Shown: piece after piece, positions 7,275 through 13,989 of the stretch
Layout: the number at the start of each line of letters is the position of its first letter
Numbering within the stretch: the stretch's first letter is position 1
NCBI GenBank assembly: GCA_902491915.1
Contig: CABUJL010000026.1
Span: 1 to 19,570 of the forward strand
DNA length: 19,570 nucleotides
Source of the DNA: an uncultured Collinsella sp.
GTDB lineage: Bacteria; Actinomycetota; Coriobacteriia; Coriobacteriales; Coriobacteriaceae
Reading direction: 5' to 3'
The notes under the pieces: generated by a model
Database searches by the model: none
Told to the model about the DNA's origin: nothing
The model's input: only the letters and a program-made list of their open reading frames with translations
Position numbers and translations under genes: made by a program

Positions 7275-7283
7275 GAGAAAGGT

Positions 7284-7679
7284 ATGTCAAATCAGCTGCA
7301 TCGGTACCGTATCGTGCTTGATTACATTGAACCTTGGCTTGATGAGCAGGATGAAGCTACGCTGAAGCAGATTTATGCAGACCTTTTGGTGCTCGAGAAG
7401 GAAGGTCCCAGCCTTGGTCGTCCGCTGGTTGACCGCGTAAAGGGCTCGAAGCTTCATCATTTAAAGGAGCTGAGAGTGACGTCGTGTGGTGGGCAGGTGA
7501 TTCGCATCCTCTTCGCCTTTGACCCCAAGCGCCAGGCGGTATTGCTATTGGCGGGTGATAAGTCGCGAGCGGGATCGTCAAGGGCAAAATGGAACGGTTG
7601 GTATGCGATCAACATTCCAAGGGCCGAGCAAATATACCGTCGCCACGTAAGGAGGCTCGATCGAGATGGAACTGCATGA
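7284..7679 (+). CDS. HigB/RelE-type toxin, Gp49-like family
   Basis: This 131-residue protein probably acts as a ribosome-dependent or free mRNA endonuclease inhibiting translation, the known role of HigB/RelE-fold toxins. Recognisable features are the basic LGRPLVDRVKGSKLHHLKEL, the strand RILFAFDPKRQAVLLLAGDK, and a C-terminal WNGWYAINIPRAEQIYRRH. This RxxFAFDPxRxAxLLxxGDK ... WY ... IPxAxxxY pattern is typical of phage-derived Gp49-like/HigB proteins. ATG 7284 follows AAGGAG at six bases. It overlaps the following helix-turn-helix gene by 14 bp, toxin first, as in higBA. The segment is noticeably richer in A and T than the flanking housekeeping genes, which suggests later acquisition. The catalytic residues were not assigned, and activity is inferred from family and context. 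Confidence 0.82.
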   Translation: MSNQLHRYRIVLDYIEPWLDEQDEATLKQIYADLLVLEKEGPSLGRPLVDRVKGSKLHHLKELRVTSCGGQVIRILFAFDPKRQAVLLLAGDKSRAGSSRAKWNGWYAINIPRAEQIYRRHVRRLDRDGTA

Positions 7680-7968
7680 GTATATGGAATCTCGCGGGAT
7701 AACACGCGACTCCATTACCGCCGAGCAGGAGAGGACTCGCGATCGTATCGAAGCCTATAAGCTTGCTCAGATTCGCAGGTTAAAAGATCTAACACAGGCG
7801 TCGGTCGCCCAGTCGATGGGCGTTTCTCAAAAACGTGTATCCGAGCTCGAGCGTGGGGAGTTGGGTTCGATGAGGCTCGACACGCTGAGCAGGTACGCAG
7901 AGAGCCTCGGCGGAAAACTGGTTGCAAGCATCGAGTTTCCCGATCGTACCGTTACGCTTGCGCGCTAA
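7666..7968 (+). CDS. XRE-family antitoxin, HigA-like
   Basis: A 100-residue DNA-binding protein that should neutralise the upstream toxin and repress the operon. After an N-terminal helix rich in charged residues comes a classic helix-turn-helix at about residues 33-70: IRRLKDLTQASVAQSMGVSQ followed by KRVSELERGE. The motif LTQxxVAxxMGVSQxxVSxLERG is that of the XRE/Cro family. The C-terminus, GGKLVASIEF, matches the beta-strand ending of many HigA-type antitoxins. ATG 7666 lies inside the end of the toxin gene; AAGGAGG (7649-7655) sits ten bases upstream, so translation is probably coupled. No clear terminator is visible in the 148 bp before tsaC. Confidence 0.85.
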   Translation: MELHEYMESRGITRDSITAEQERTRDRIEAYKLAQIRRLKDLTQASVAQSMGVSQKRVSELERGELGSMRLDTLSRYAESLGGKLVASIEFPDRTVTLAR

Positions 7969-8116
7969 AAATCTTCAATTAACCCCCTCACTTTCACCGA
8001 CTACTAGAGCCGCTCACCAAACCAACATGCGCTCTGGGCAAATAGGTTGAATGTTTCGTGCGAGAATGCCCCACAGTAAACAAACTTGCACCGGAGCGTA
8101 AGGGGCTGGCATACAC

Positions 8117-8860
8117 ATGCAGACGGTCTATCGGGTATACGAGGGAACGCGCGAGCCGCATCGGCTTGCCGTCGAGCGCACGGCCGAGGTGCTCGGCCGC
8201 GGCGGCCTGGCCTTGATTCCGACCGAGACCGTCTACGGTGTTGCCGTGGCAGTCAACGCCTTCTCGGACGCCGTGCCCCAAGATACAAGCGAATTCCCAT
8301 CGTGGCCGTGCGATCCGCAGGCTGCCGTCAATGGCGCCGCAGTTCCTGCGCTCGGCACCGGCTATCGCCGTATCTTCACTCTCAAGCAACGTGAGCTCAC
8401 GCAAACCGTCGCTTGGCTGGTCGATGGCGTCGAAGCACTCGACCGCTATGGCGTGGATATCCCGGAAGATGCCCGCGTACTCGCGCGACGATGCTGGCCG
8501 GGAGCCCTGACTATCGTGGTCAAGGCAGCCCCCTGCGTGCCGACCTTTATGCGCGCTGCCGACGACACCGTGGCCCTGCGCGCTTCGGCCTCTCCCGTGG
8601 TCCAAGCGCTCATCCGCGCCTGCGGCAGTCCCCTTGCCTGCACGAGCGCCAACACGCACGGCGCGCCTTCGCCGGCAAGCTTTGCCGCCGTCGAGGGTCG
8701 CATCCTGGAGGGGGTCGATGTTGCCGTCGACGCCGGTGAGACCCCGTGTCGCGACGCCTCGACCATCGTGTCGTTCCAGCACGGCGGGCTCCAGATCCTG
8801 CGCCAAGGCGCACTTCCCGCATCAGAGATCGAGCGGGTCCTGTCCGACCCGATGCAATAG
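8117..8860 (+). CDS. tsaC: L-threonylcarbamoyladenylate synthase (TsaC/Sua5/YrdC family)
   Basis: The enzyme makes threonylcarbamoyl-AMP from threonine, bicarbonate and ATP, the first step of t6A formation at position 37 of ANN-decoding tRNAs. Family motifs are present: LIPTETVYGVA (residues 33-43), the KxR nucleotide-binding pair as KQR (90-92), WPGALTIVV, VALR, and PLACTSANTHGAPSP. The protein is 247 residues, a little long for the short TsaC type. The spacing between PTETVYG and KxR is about 55 residues, where roughly 22 is usual. The extra Ala/Pro/Ser-containing stretch covers about residues 48-82. ATG 8117 has AAGGGG (8100-8105) 11 bases upstream. The neighbour prmC is a common companion of tsaC in bacteria; here a toxin-antitoxin module lies between them. 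It ends 13 bases before glpK, so the two are probably co-transcribed. Confidence 0.9.
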   Translation: MQTVYRVYEGTREPHRLAVERTAEVLGRGGLALIPTETVYGVAVAVNAFSDAVPQDTSEFPSWPCDPQAAVNGAAVPALGTGYRRIFTLKQRELTQTVAWLVDGVEALDRYGVDIPEDARVLARRCWPGALTIVVKAAPCVPTFMRAADDTVALRASASPVVQALIRACGSPLACTSANTHGAPSPASFAAVEGRILEGVDVAVDAGETPCRDASTIVSFQHGGLQILRQGALPASEIERVLSDPMQ

Positions 8861-8873
8861 AAGGGTGTAAGCG

Positions 8874-10415
8874 ATGTCGTTGAATCTGGGCAGCCTGGGC
8901 ATGGAAGATGCCTCGTTTAACTTTGGCGGTTCCTACATCATGGCGCTCGACTGCGGCACTACCTCGGTACTCGCGGCCATTGTCGACGAATACGGCTGCA
9001 TCGTTGCCCAGGCGCGTCGTAGCGTCAAAACCAGCTTCCCGCGCCCCGGCTGGGTGGAGCAGGATCCCACGGAGGTGCTTGCCAGCCAGATCGGCGTGAT
9101 GATGGAGGTTCAGTTTAAGAGCGGCATCCATTCCGATCGCATCGCCGCCATCGGCATCTCCAACCAGCGCGAGACCACGGTGGTCTGGGACCGCGTGAGC
9201 GGCCAGCCCATCTATAACGCCATCGTATGGCAGTGCCGTCGTACCGCGCCGGCGATCGACGCGTTGGTTGAACAGGGTTGCGAGGAGCTGGTGCGCTCCC
9301 GCACGGGACTTACGCTTGACCCGTATTTCTCGGCCTCCAAGGTGCAGTGGATTCTCGACAACGTCGACGGCGCACGCGAGAGCGCGGCGGCGGGCGACCT
9401 CATGTTTGGCACCATCGACACCTGGCTCATCTACAACCTCACCGGCGGCCAGGTCTTTGCCACCGACTACACCAATGCCAGCCGCACGGCACTCTTTAAT
9501 ATCCATACGCTCGATTGGGACGACGACCTGCTGGCGCTCTTTGACGTTCCACGTTCCATGATGCCCGAGGTTCGCTGGAGCTCGGGCGACTACGGCCGCG
9601 TCGCGAGCGACATCATGACCAACATGCCGCCCATCATGGGCGTGGCGGGCGACCAGCAGGCATCGCTGTTCGGCCACTGCTGCTTCTATCCCGGCCAGAC
9701 CAAAAACACCTATGGCACGGGCTGCTTTATGCTCATGAACACCGGCGACGAGATCGTCGAATCCAAGAATGGCCTGGTCTCCACCATCGGTATCGCTGCG
9801 GACGGCAAAGTCAGCTATGCGCTCGAGGGCTCTATTTTTGCCGCCGGCTCAACGATGAACTGGCTTCGCAACAACATGGGCATCATCTCGAGCGTGAGCG
9901 AGTCGGCACAACTCGCCGCTTCGATTAGCGACAACGAGGGCTGCTACTTCGTTCCCGCCTTTGCGGGTTTGGGCGCTCCCTGGTGGGACCCGCATGCCCG
10001 CGGTATCGTGTGCGGTCTGACCGGCGCCTCGAGCCGTGCGACCATCGTACGTGCCGCCTGCGAATCCATGGCATATCAGAGCTACGACGTGCTGCGCGCC
10101 ATGGAGCAGGACGTGGGGCTTTCGATCGAGCGCCTGTCTGTCGATGGCGGTGCCTCGCGCAACGAGTTCATCATGCAATTCCAGGCCGACCTGCTGGATA
10201 TCCCCGTGCTGCAATGCGAGACGGTGGAGACCACGGCAATCGGTGCCGCGTACTTGGCGGGTCTTGCCGTCGGCTATTGGGAAGACCTGGAGGAGCTGGA
10301 GCAAAATGCCCAGATCGTTAGGGCCTTCCTTCCCCACATGTCCGCCGAGCGCCGCGAGCAAAACCTTGCGGGCTGGCGTGATGCAGTCAGGCGCTCGCTC
10401 AGCACCGCACAGTAG
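8874..10415 (+). CDS. glpK: Glycerol kinase
   Basis: A FGGY-family kinase that phosphorylates glycerol to sn-glycerol 3-phosphate with ATP. Motifs seen: phosphate loop ALDCGTTS (Asp26; Cys replaces the common Gln), GISNQRETTVVWDR, IYNAIVWQCRRTAPA with the glycerol-contacting Arg/Glu/Trp, TIDTWLIYNLTGG, the catalytic Asp260 in AGDQQASLFG, NTYGTGCF, and the C-terminal VDGGASRNEFIMQFQAD. Length is 513 residues, about 10-15 longer than usual at the N-terminus. ATG 8874 is preferred because AAGGGTG lies six bases upstream and the gene then follows tsaC by 13 bp; ATG 8940 is an in-frame alternative. The segment between SSGDYG and AGDQQ has no His, whereas many Firmicute enzymes carry there the His phosphorylated by PTS HPr. 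That mode of control therefore seems absent. No glpF or glpD is adjacent. Confidence 0.95.
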   Translation: MSLNLGSLGMEDASFNFGGSYIMALDCGTTSVLAAIVDEYGCIVAQARRSVKTSFPRPGWVEQDPTEVLASQIGVMMEVQFKSGIHSDRIAAIGISNQRETTVVWDRVSGQPIYNAIVWQCRRTAPAIDALVEQGCEELVRSRTGLTLDPYFSASKVQWILDNVDGARESAAAGDLMFGTIDTWLIYNLTGGQVFATDYTNASRTALFNIHTLDWDDDLLALFDVPRSMMPEVRWSSGDYGRVASDIMTNMPPIMGVAGDQQASLFGHCCFYPGQTKNTYGTGCFMLMNTGDEIVESKNGLVSTIGIAADGKVSYALEGSIFAAGSTMNWLRNNMGIISSVSESAQLAASISDNEGCYFVPAFAGLGAPWWDPHARGIVCGLTGASSRATIVRAACESMAYQSYDVLRAMEQDVGLSIERLSVDGGASRNEFIMQFQADLLDIPVLQCETVETTAIGAAYLAGLAVGYWEDLEELEQNAQIVRAFLPHMSAERREQNLAGWRDAVRRSLSTAQ

Positions 10416-10461
10416 GGCTGCGATGGGCTGCTCGATACAACAAACCGCTAAACTAATGCAT

Positions 10462-10515
10462 GGCGTGCGGCGGCAACATTGCTGCACGCCTTGTCAGCAA
10501 GGCCGTTTTGCGGCC
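10462..10515 (+). other. Two stem-loops in the upp leader
   Basis: Bases 10462-10471 pair with 10481-10490 (ten pairs, one G-T wobble) around a nine-base loop. GGCCG (10501-10505) pairs with CGGCC (10511-10515) around five bases. The second ends seven bases before the upp ribosome-binding site AAAGGGG (10522-10528). Neither has a following T-run. They could be a weak terminator for glpK or a translational control element for upp. Confidence 0.4.
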
Positions 10516-10538
10516 GCAACGAAAGGGGCAATCAATCC

Positions 10539-11186
10539 ATGACCGTCACCTACGATGCGTCCCGTGTGACGCTTGTCGACCACCCGCTCGTCCAGCACAA
10601 GCTGTCGATCCTGCGCGACAAAAACACCGGCACCAACCAGTTCCGCCAGCTCGTGCGCGAACTCGCGCTTTTTGACGGCTACGAGGCCATGCGCGACCTG
10701 CCCATGGAAGACGTCGAGGTCGAGACCCCCATCACTACCGCCACGTTCAAACAGCTTGCCGGCAAGAAACTCGCCATCGTGCCCATCCTGCGTGCGGGCC
10801 TTGGCATGGTCGACGGCATCCTCGACCTGGTGCCCTCCGCTCGCGTGGGCCACATCGGCATGGAGCGCGACGAGGTCACCCACGAGCCGCACGAGTATTA
10901 CTGCAAGATGCCCAAGGATATCGACCAGCGCATCTGCCTGGTCGTCGACCCCATGCTCGCCACGGGCGGTTCGGCCGAGATGGCCATTAGCTACCTGCGC
11001 GAGCGCGGTGTCAAGGACATCCGCATGCTGTGCATCGTCGCGGCCCCCGAGGGCCTCAAGTCGCTGACTGAGAAGGATCCTGATGTGCATATCTATACCT
11101 GCGCCATCGACGACCATCTCAACGAGGCGGCCTACATCGTTCCCGGCCTGGGCGACGCCGGTGACCGCATCTACGGCACGCTCTAG
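10539..11186 (+). CDS. upp: Uracil phosphoribosyltransferase
   Basis: Converts uracil and PRPP to UMP in pyrimidine salvage. Translation from ATG 10539 gives 215 residues, close to the usual 208-210. AAAGGGG lies ten bases upstream. The open frame extends 60 bases further upstream, but that part is leader hairpin sequence and unlike the family. Family features: VDHPLVQHKLSILRDKNTG at the N-terminus, ILRAGLGMVDG, the PRPP-binding VVDPMLATGGSAEMA, and the C-terminal uracil-binding GLGDAGDRIYGT. It is about 120 bp after glpK and ahead of the atp promoter region. It may be read through from tsaC-glpK or from its own weak promoter. Confidence 0.96.
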   Translation: MTVTYDASRVTLVDHPLVQHKLSILRDKNTGTNQFRQLVRELALFDGYEAMRDLPMEDVEVETPITTATFKQLAGKKLAIVPILRAGLGMVDGILDLVPSARVGHIGMERDEVTHEPHEYYCKMPKDIDQRICLVVDPMLATGGSAEMAISYLRERGVKDIRMLCIVAAPEGLKSLTEKDPDVHIYTCAIDDHLNEAAYIVPGLGDAGDRIYGTL

Positions 11187-11228
11187 TCGCTGGGCTAAGA
11201 CGGCCGCGGCTGCAAATACGAAGAAACG

Positions 11229-11263
11229 GTGCGCGCGGATGAACAAAAGGCGACCGCGCGCAC
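11229..11263 (+). terminator. Possible terminator after upp
   Basis: Perfect 10-bp GC-rich stem (11229-11238 with 11254-11263) with a 15-base loop, 42 bases after the upp stop. Only a mixed TCCTGTT follows, so it is a weak or factor-assisted terminator at best. The rest of the gene-free 11187-11467 stretch holds a CCCTGCAGGG palindrome (11284-11293), a direct repeat CGTATTACCG / CGTATTAACCG (11305, 11356) and the atp promoter. Confidence 0.45.
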
Positions 11264-11378
11264 TCCTGTTAACGGACGTTTTGCCCTGCAGGGTTCGAGA
11301 AAAACGTATTACCGTACCTGCGGCATAAAGAAGGTCTTAAGAAAACGAACAGGTGCGTATTAACCGATGCTTTTTCGG

Positions 11379-11406
11379 TTGTACTTTAGCGATTGGCTCG
11401 TACAAT
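11379..11406 (+). promoter_or_regulatory. Candidate promoter of the atp operon
   Basis: TACAAT at 11401-11406 is a strong -10. TTGTAC at 11379-11384, 16 bases upstream, is a modest -35. It is 62 bp upstream of the first operon gene and follows the upp hairpin. No equally good pair is seen elsewhere in the leader. Confidence 0.5.
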
Positions 11407-11467
11407 AGTCACCAATGTTTGGCGGGAACTGTTCTGTGAAGCGTTAAAAAGGAAAGTGAGGACGCCA

Positions 11468-11779
11468 GTGTTTCAGATAGCCGATCTGCTCGCTATCGTT
11501 GCAGGCGCCATCGCGGGCGCAATTGCCTTCCTTCCCTTTGTCTTTACGCTCAAGCCGGTTCTTGACGATAAACAGAATGCGGACATGCTCAAGGGTATGG
11601 TGAGTCTGGCGGTCTCGGCAATCGCCCTGCTCGTCTTTACCTTGGTTGTGTTTGTGTTGTTCGGAGAGGCATTTCGCATGTTCCTCCTGGGCGAGGCGAT
11701 CGGCTTCGTGGCCTTTATGGCCGCCTGCGCGGTTCGCGTCGCCAAGGCGCTGCGAGATCCTCATGAGGTCGAAAGGTAA
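11468..11779 (+). CDS. Small three-helix membrane protein at the atpI position
   Basis: GTG 11468 has GAGGA five bases upstream and gives 103 residues; earlier in-frame starts fall in the promoter. Three hydrophobic segments are visible: AIVAGAIAGAIAFLPFVFTL (9-28), about 44-66 (LAVSAIALLVFTLVVFVLFG) and about 72-92 (LGEAIGFVAFMAACAVRVA). The C-terminus is charged. As first gene of the atp operon, four bases before atpB, it holds the place of atpI, whose product assists c-ring assembly or Mg2+ supply in other bacteria. I cannot see clear AtpI sequence motifs, so the assignment rests on position, size and membrane topology. Its last codons contain the AAAGG ribosome-binding site for atpB. Confidence 0.65.
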   Translation: MFQIADLLAIVAGAIAGAIAFLPFVFTLKPVLDDKQNADMLKGMVSLAVSAIALLVFTLVVFVLFGEAFRMFLLGEAIGFVAFMAACAVRVAKALRDPHEVER

Positions 11780-11782
11780 GTC

Positions 11783-12586
11783 GTGGAAATTTTTGAAAAG
11801 CTGCCTGATGAGATTAATCATCTGGTCAGCGAGTTCAGCTCCACCCCTGTCGTGGGCGATCTGAGCTGCGGCATCACGCAGTACTCGTTTTGGCTGATCG
11901 TCTCCACGATCGTGCTCCTGATCGTCCTGGCCGTGTTCAAGAAGAAGCAGACCCTGGTTCCCAAGGGCTTCTTCGTCAACGGTTTCGAGTACATCATCGA
12001 GTACGTCGAGAACGATATCGGCAAGGGCGTCGTGGGTGAGAACTGGAAGAAGCACTTCCCGTTCCTGTGCTCGCTTTTCCTGTTCATCCTGATCAATAAC
12101 ATGATCGGCCTGATCCCGGGAATGAAGCCCGGCACCGGTGCAATCGGCTCCACCGCCGCGCTCGCCATCTTCGCCTTCGTGTACTTCATCTACTACGGAT
12201 GCAAGGCTCACGGCGTGATCGGCTACATCAAGAGTCTCGCCCCGCAGGGCGTGAGCTTCCCGATGAACGTGCTCGTGTGGGTCGTCGAGCTCTTCTCGAC
12301 CTTCCTGCGCCTCATCACGCTCGCCGTCCGTCTGTTCTGCAACATGTTCGCAGGACACGTGGTCATGGGCTCGTTCGCCATCATGGCGAGCATGTTCATG
12401 CAGCCGCTGCTTCAGCAGGTTTCCGCGGCGCACGCCGTCGGCGCCCTGCCTTCGCTGGCCTGGCTTGCCATCCTCATCCTGATCTATGCGATCGAGCTTG
12501 TGGTCGGTGCCATCCAGGCTTACGTCTTCACGGTCCTTACCGCCGTGTATGTCTCCGAGGCAGAGGAGGTCGCGGAGGAGGAGTAG
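11783..12586 (+). CDS. atpB: ATP synthase F0 subunit a
   Basis: Forms the two half-channels through which protons reach the c-ring. Translation from GTG 11783 gives 267 residues, normal length, with five to six hydrophobic helices. The hallmark segment LRLITLAVRLFCNMFAGHVV carries the essential Arg (R183), and the Asn and AGH that follow fit the family (many bacteria have His where E. coli has Glu). Further support comes from the helix-end NNMIGLIPGMKPGTG and the last helix AIELVVGAIQAYVFTVLTAV, ending in an acidic tail. The start is three bases after the upstream stop, with AAAGG inside the preceding gene, so translation is probably coupled. A 124-bp gap separates it from atpE. Confidence 0.96.
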   Translation: MEIFEKLPDEINHLVSEFSSTPVVGDLSCGITQYSFWLIVSTIVLLIVLAVFKKKQTLVPKGFFVNGFEYIIEYVENDIGKGVVGENWKKHFPFLCSLFLFILINNMIGLIPGMKPGTGAIGSTAALAIFAFVYFIYYGCKAHGVIGYIKSLAPQGVSFPMNVLVWVVELFSTFLRLITLAVRLFCNMFAGHVVMGSFAIMASMFMQPLLQQVSAAHAVGALPSLAWLAILILIYAIELVVGAIQAYVFTVLTAVYVSEAEEVAEEE

Positions 12587-12710
12587 TCTTCCGCTCGCAC
12601 CTTAAAGGTAAGGCAATTCGTTAAACCGCCGGTGCCCGTACCCATGGAGCCCGGTAGTTATAAAAAGGTTATCCTGCGTGAAATAAGACACGCACGACAA
12701 AGGAGGAATC

Positions 12711-12905
12711 GTGGGAGTTATCGGTTACGGTCTCGGTGTTATCGGCGCTGGTCTTGCTATCGGCCTGTCTGCTCTGGGTGCTACGGGTGCTATGGCCCGT
12801 CAGCCTGAGGTCCAGGGCCGCGTGTTCACCGTCTTCATCATGGGCTCCGCCTTCGGCGAGGCTCTGGCTCTGATCGGCTTCGTTGTCGCGCTGATCGTTA
12901 AATAG
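12711..12905 (+). CDS. atpE: ATP synthase F0 subunit c
   Basis: The membrane-ring subunit that carries protons. It is a two-helix hairpin of 64 residues: GLGVIGAGLAIGLSALGATG, the polar loop ARQPE (29-33), then a second helix with the carboxylate E50 in GSAFGEALALIGF. Residues after E50 are Ala-Leu, without the Ser/Thr that marks sodium-binding rings, so proton use is expected. The length is short for the family (about 70-85); an in-frame TAA at 12684 and no upstream start confirm GTG 12711. The ribosome-binding site is very strong (AAGGAGG, five bases away). With the 124-bp leader before it, this fits the need for about ten copies per enzyme. The leader shows no convincing hairpin. Confidence 0.96.
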   Translation: MGVIGYGLGVIGAGLAIGLSALGATGAMARQPEVQGRVFTVFIMGSAFGEALALIGFVVALIVK

Positions 12906-12920
12906 CACGGAGCGTCAAGT

Positions 12921-13523
12921 ATGAATCTTTCATCCCAGAAGAGCGCGATCGCACTCTCCGCGTCCGCGGCCGCGCTGCTCATGCCGGTTTCCGCGTTCGC
13001 CGAGGACGGCGCTGCCGGTGCGGACATCCTCATCCCTAAGATGGCGGAGTTCATCCCGGCGCTTATCGCCTTCCTGATTATCTGGATCGTGCTGGCCAAG
13101 GTCGCCCTGCCGGGCATCATGAAAACCATGGAGGAGCGCGGCAAGAAGATCGAGGAGAGCCTCGACGAGGCCGAGAAGACCAAGCAGGAGGCCATCGCCA
13201 AGCGCGCTGAGTCCGACTCGATCGTCACCGACGCCCGTCGTCAGGCTGCCGACATCGTTCTCGAGGCCCGTAAGGACGCCGAGTCCGAGCGTGCCCGTAT
13301 CATCGAGGCTGCTCACAAGGAGGCCGAGGAGATCATCGCCAAGGCCCATACGACCGTCGAGGACGAGCGCAAGTCCATCTACGCCGGTGCCGCGAGCTCC
13401 ATCGCCGACCTGTCCGTTGCCGTCGCCACCAAGATCGTGGGCGAGGCACTCGAGGACGATGCCGAGCAGAAGAAGCTCATCGAGCGCTACATCCAGGAAG
13501 CAGGTAGCCTGAATGCCGACTAG
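12921..13523 (+). CDS. atpF: ATP synthase F0 subunit b with a signal-peptide-like N-terminus
   Basis: The peripheral stalk that ties F1 to the membrane. ATG 12921 follows GGAG by eight bases and gives 200 residues, longer than the usual 155-175. The excess is N-terminal. Residues 1-27 have a Lys, a hydrophobic Ala/Leu core and end in PVSAFA before EDG, a textbook signal peptidase I site. The real membrane helix follows at about 44-63 (FIPALIAFLIIWIVLAKVAL). Then comes a long charged coiled coil (MEERGKKIEESLDEAEKTKQ onward) to the C-terminus. Subunit b normally has its N-terminus outside and stalk inside, so a cleavable leader fits that topology. It overlaps atpH by 11 bp. Confidence 0.94.
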   Translation: MNLSSQKSAIALSASAAALLMPVSAFAEDGAAGADILIPKMAEFIPALIAFLIIWIVLAKVALPGIMKTMEERGKKIEESLDEAEKTKQEAIAKRAESDSIVTDARRQAADIVLEARKDAESERARIIEAAHKEAEEIIAKAHTTVEDERKSIYAGAASSIADLSVAVATKIVGEALEDDAEQKKLIERYIQEAGSLNAD

Positions 13524-13989
13524 CCGCTATCAGGACAAGGTGCTCGAGACCTACGCGCGTTCCCTTTTGGAAGCCGCCAAGGCCGAGAACCATGTGTTCG
13601 AGGACCTCGAGATGATCGAGCGCCTGGCTTCTGCCAGCCCCGAGATCATCGCCGTGCTCGACACCATGTCCAAGCGCGACCAGCTCGACCTTCTTCCCAA
13701 GGTGGCAGCTGCCTTTAAGTATGTTGCCGAGGAAGACGAGGATGTAGTGGGCGTGACCGTCACCACGGCGATCCCGCTCGACGACGAGCTGCGTCAAACC
13801 ATCACTAAGAAATGCGAGCAGGACTTCGGCCGCAAGGTATTCCTTATCGAGCAGGTCGACCCGTCTATCGTGGGCGGCCTGGTGCTCGAGGCCCGCGGCG
13901 AGCGTCGTGACATTTCCGTCAAGACGCAGCTGCGCATCGCGCAGGAGACCCTCGCAAACTCTGCTAATTCGTACGGAGGTGAAGCCTAA
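13513..13989 (+). CDS. atpH: ATP synthase F1 subunit delta
   Basis: Joins the top of the alpha/beta head to the b stalk. Of its 158 residues, the N-terminal helical bundle contains YARSLLEAAK and DQLDLLPKVAAAFKYVA. The C-terminal part has VTTAIPLDDELRQTITKK and the conserved VDPSIVGGLVLEARGERRD followed by SVKTQLRIAQETL. It is slightly shorter than the usual 175-180. Translation starts inside the end of atpF, 11 bases before its stop. Its own stop shares one base with the atpA start (TAATG), so the three genes are translationally coupled. Confidence 0.94.
   Translation: MPTSRYQDKVLETYARSLLEAAKAENHVFEDLEMIERLASASPEIIAVLDTMSKRDQLDLLPKVAAAFKYVAEEDEDVVGVTVTTAIPLDDELRQTITKKCEQDFGRKVFLIEQVDPSIVGGLVLEARGERRDISVKTQLRIAQETLANSANSYGGEA

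Noticed and set aside
10479..10538. Twenty-codon N-terminal extension of upp
   Set aside because: It is encoded by the leader hairpins and is unlike uracil phosphoribosyltransferases; ATG 10539 gives the normal length.
11393..11467. Longer form of the first atp-operon gene from TTG 11393
   Set aside because: This start overlaps the -10 element and has no ribosome-binding site; GTG 11468 has GAGGA at proper spacing and begins a membrane protein cleanly.
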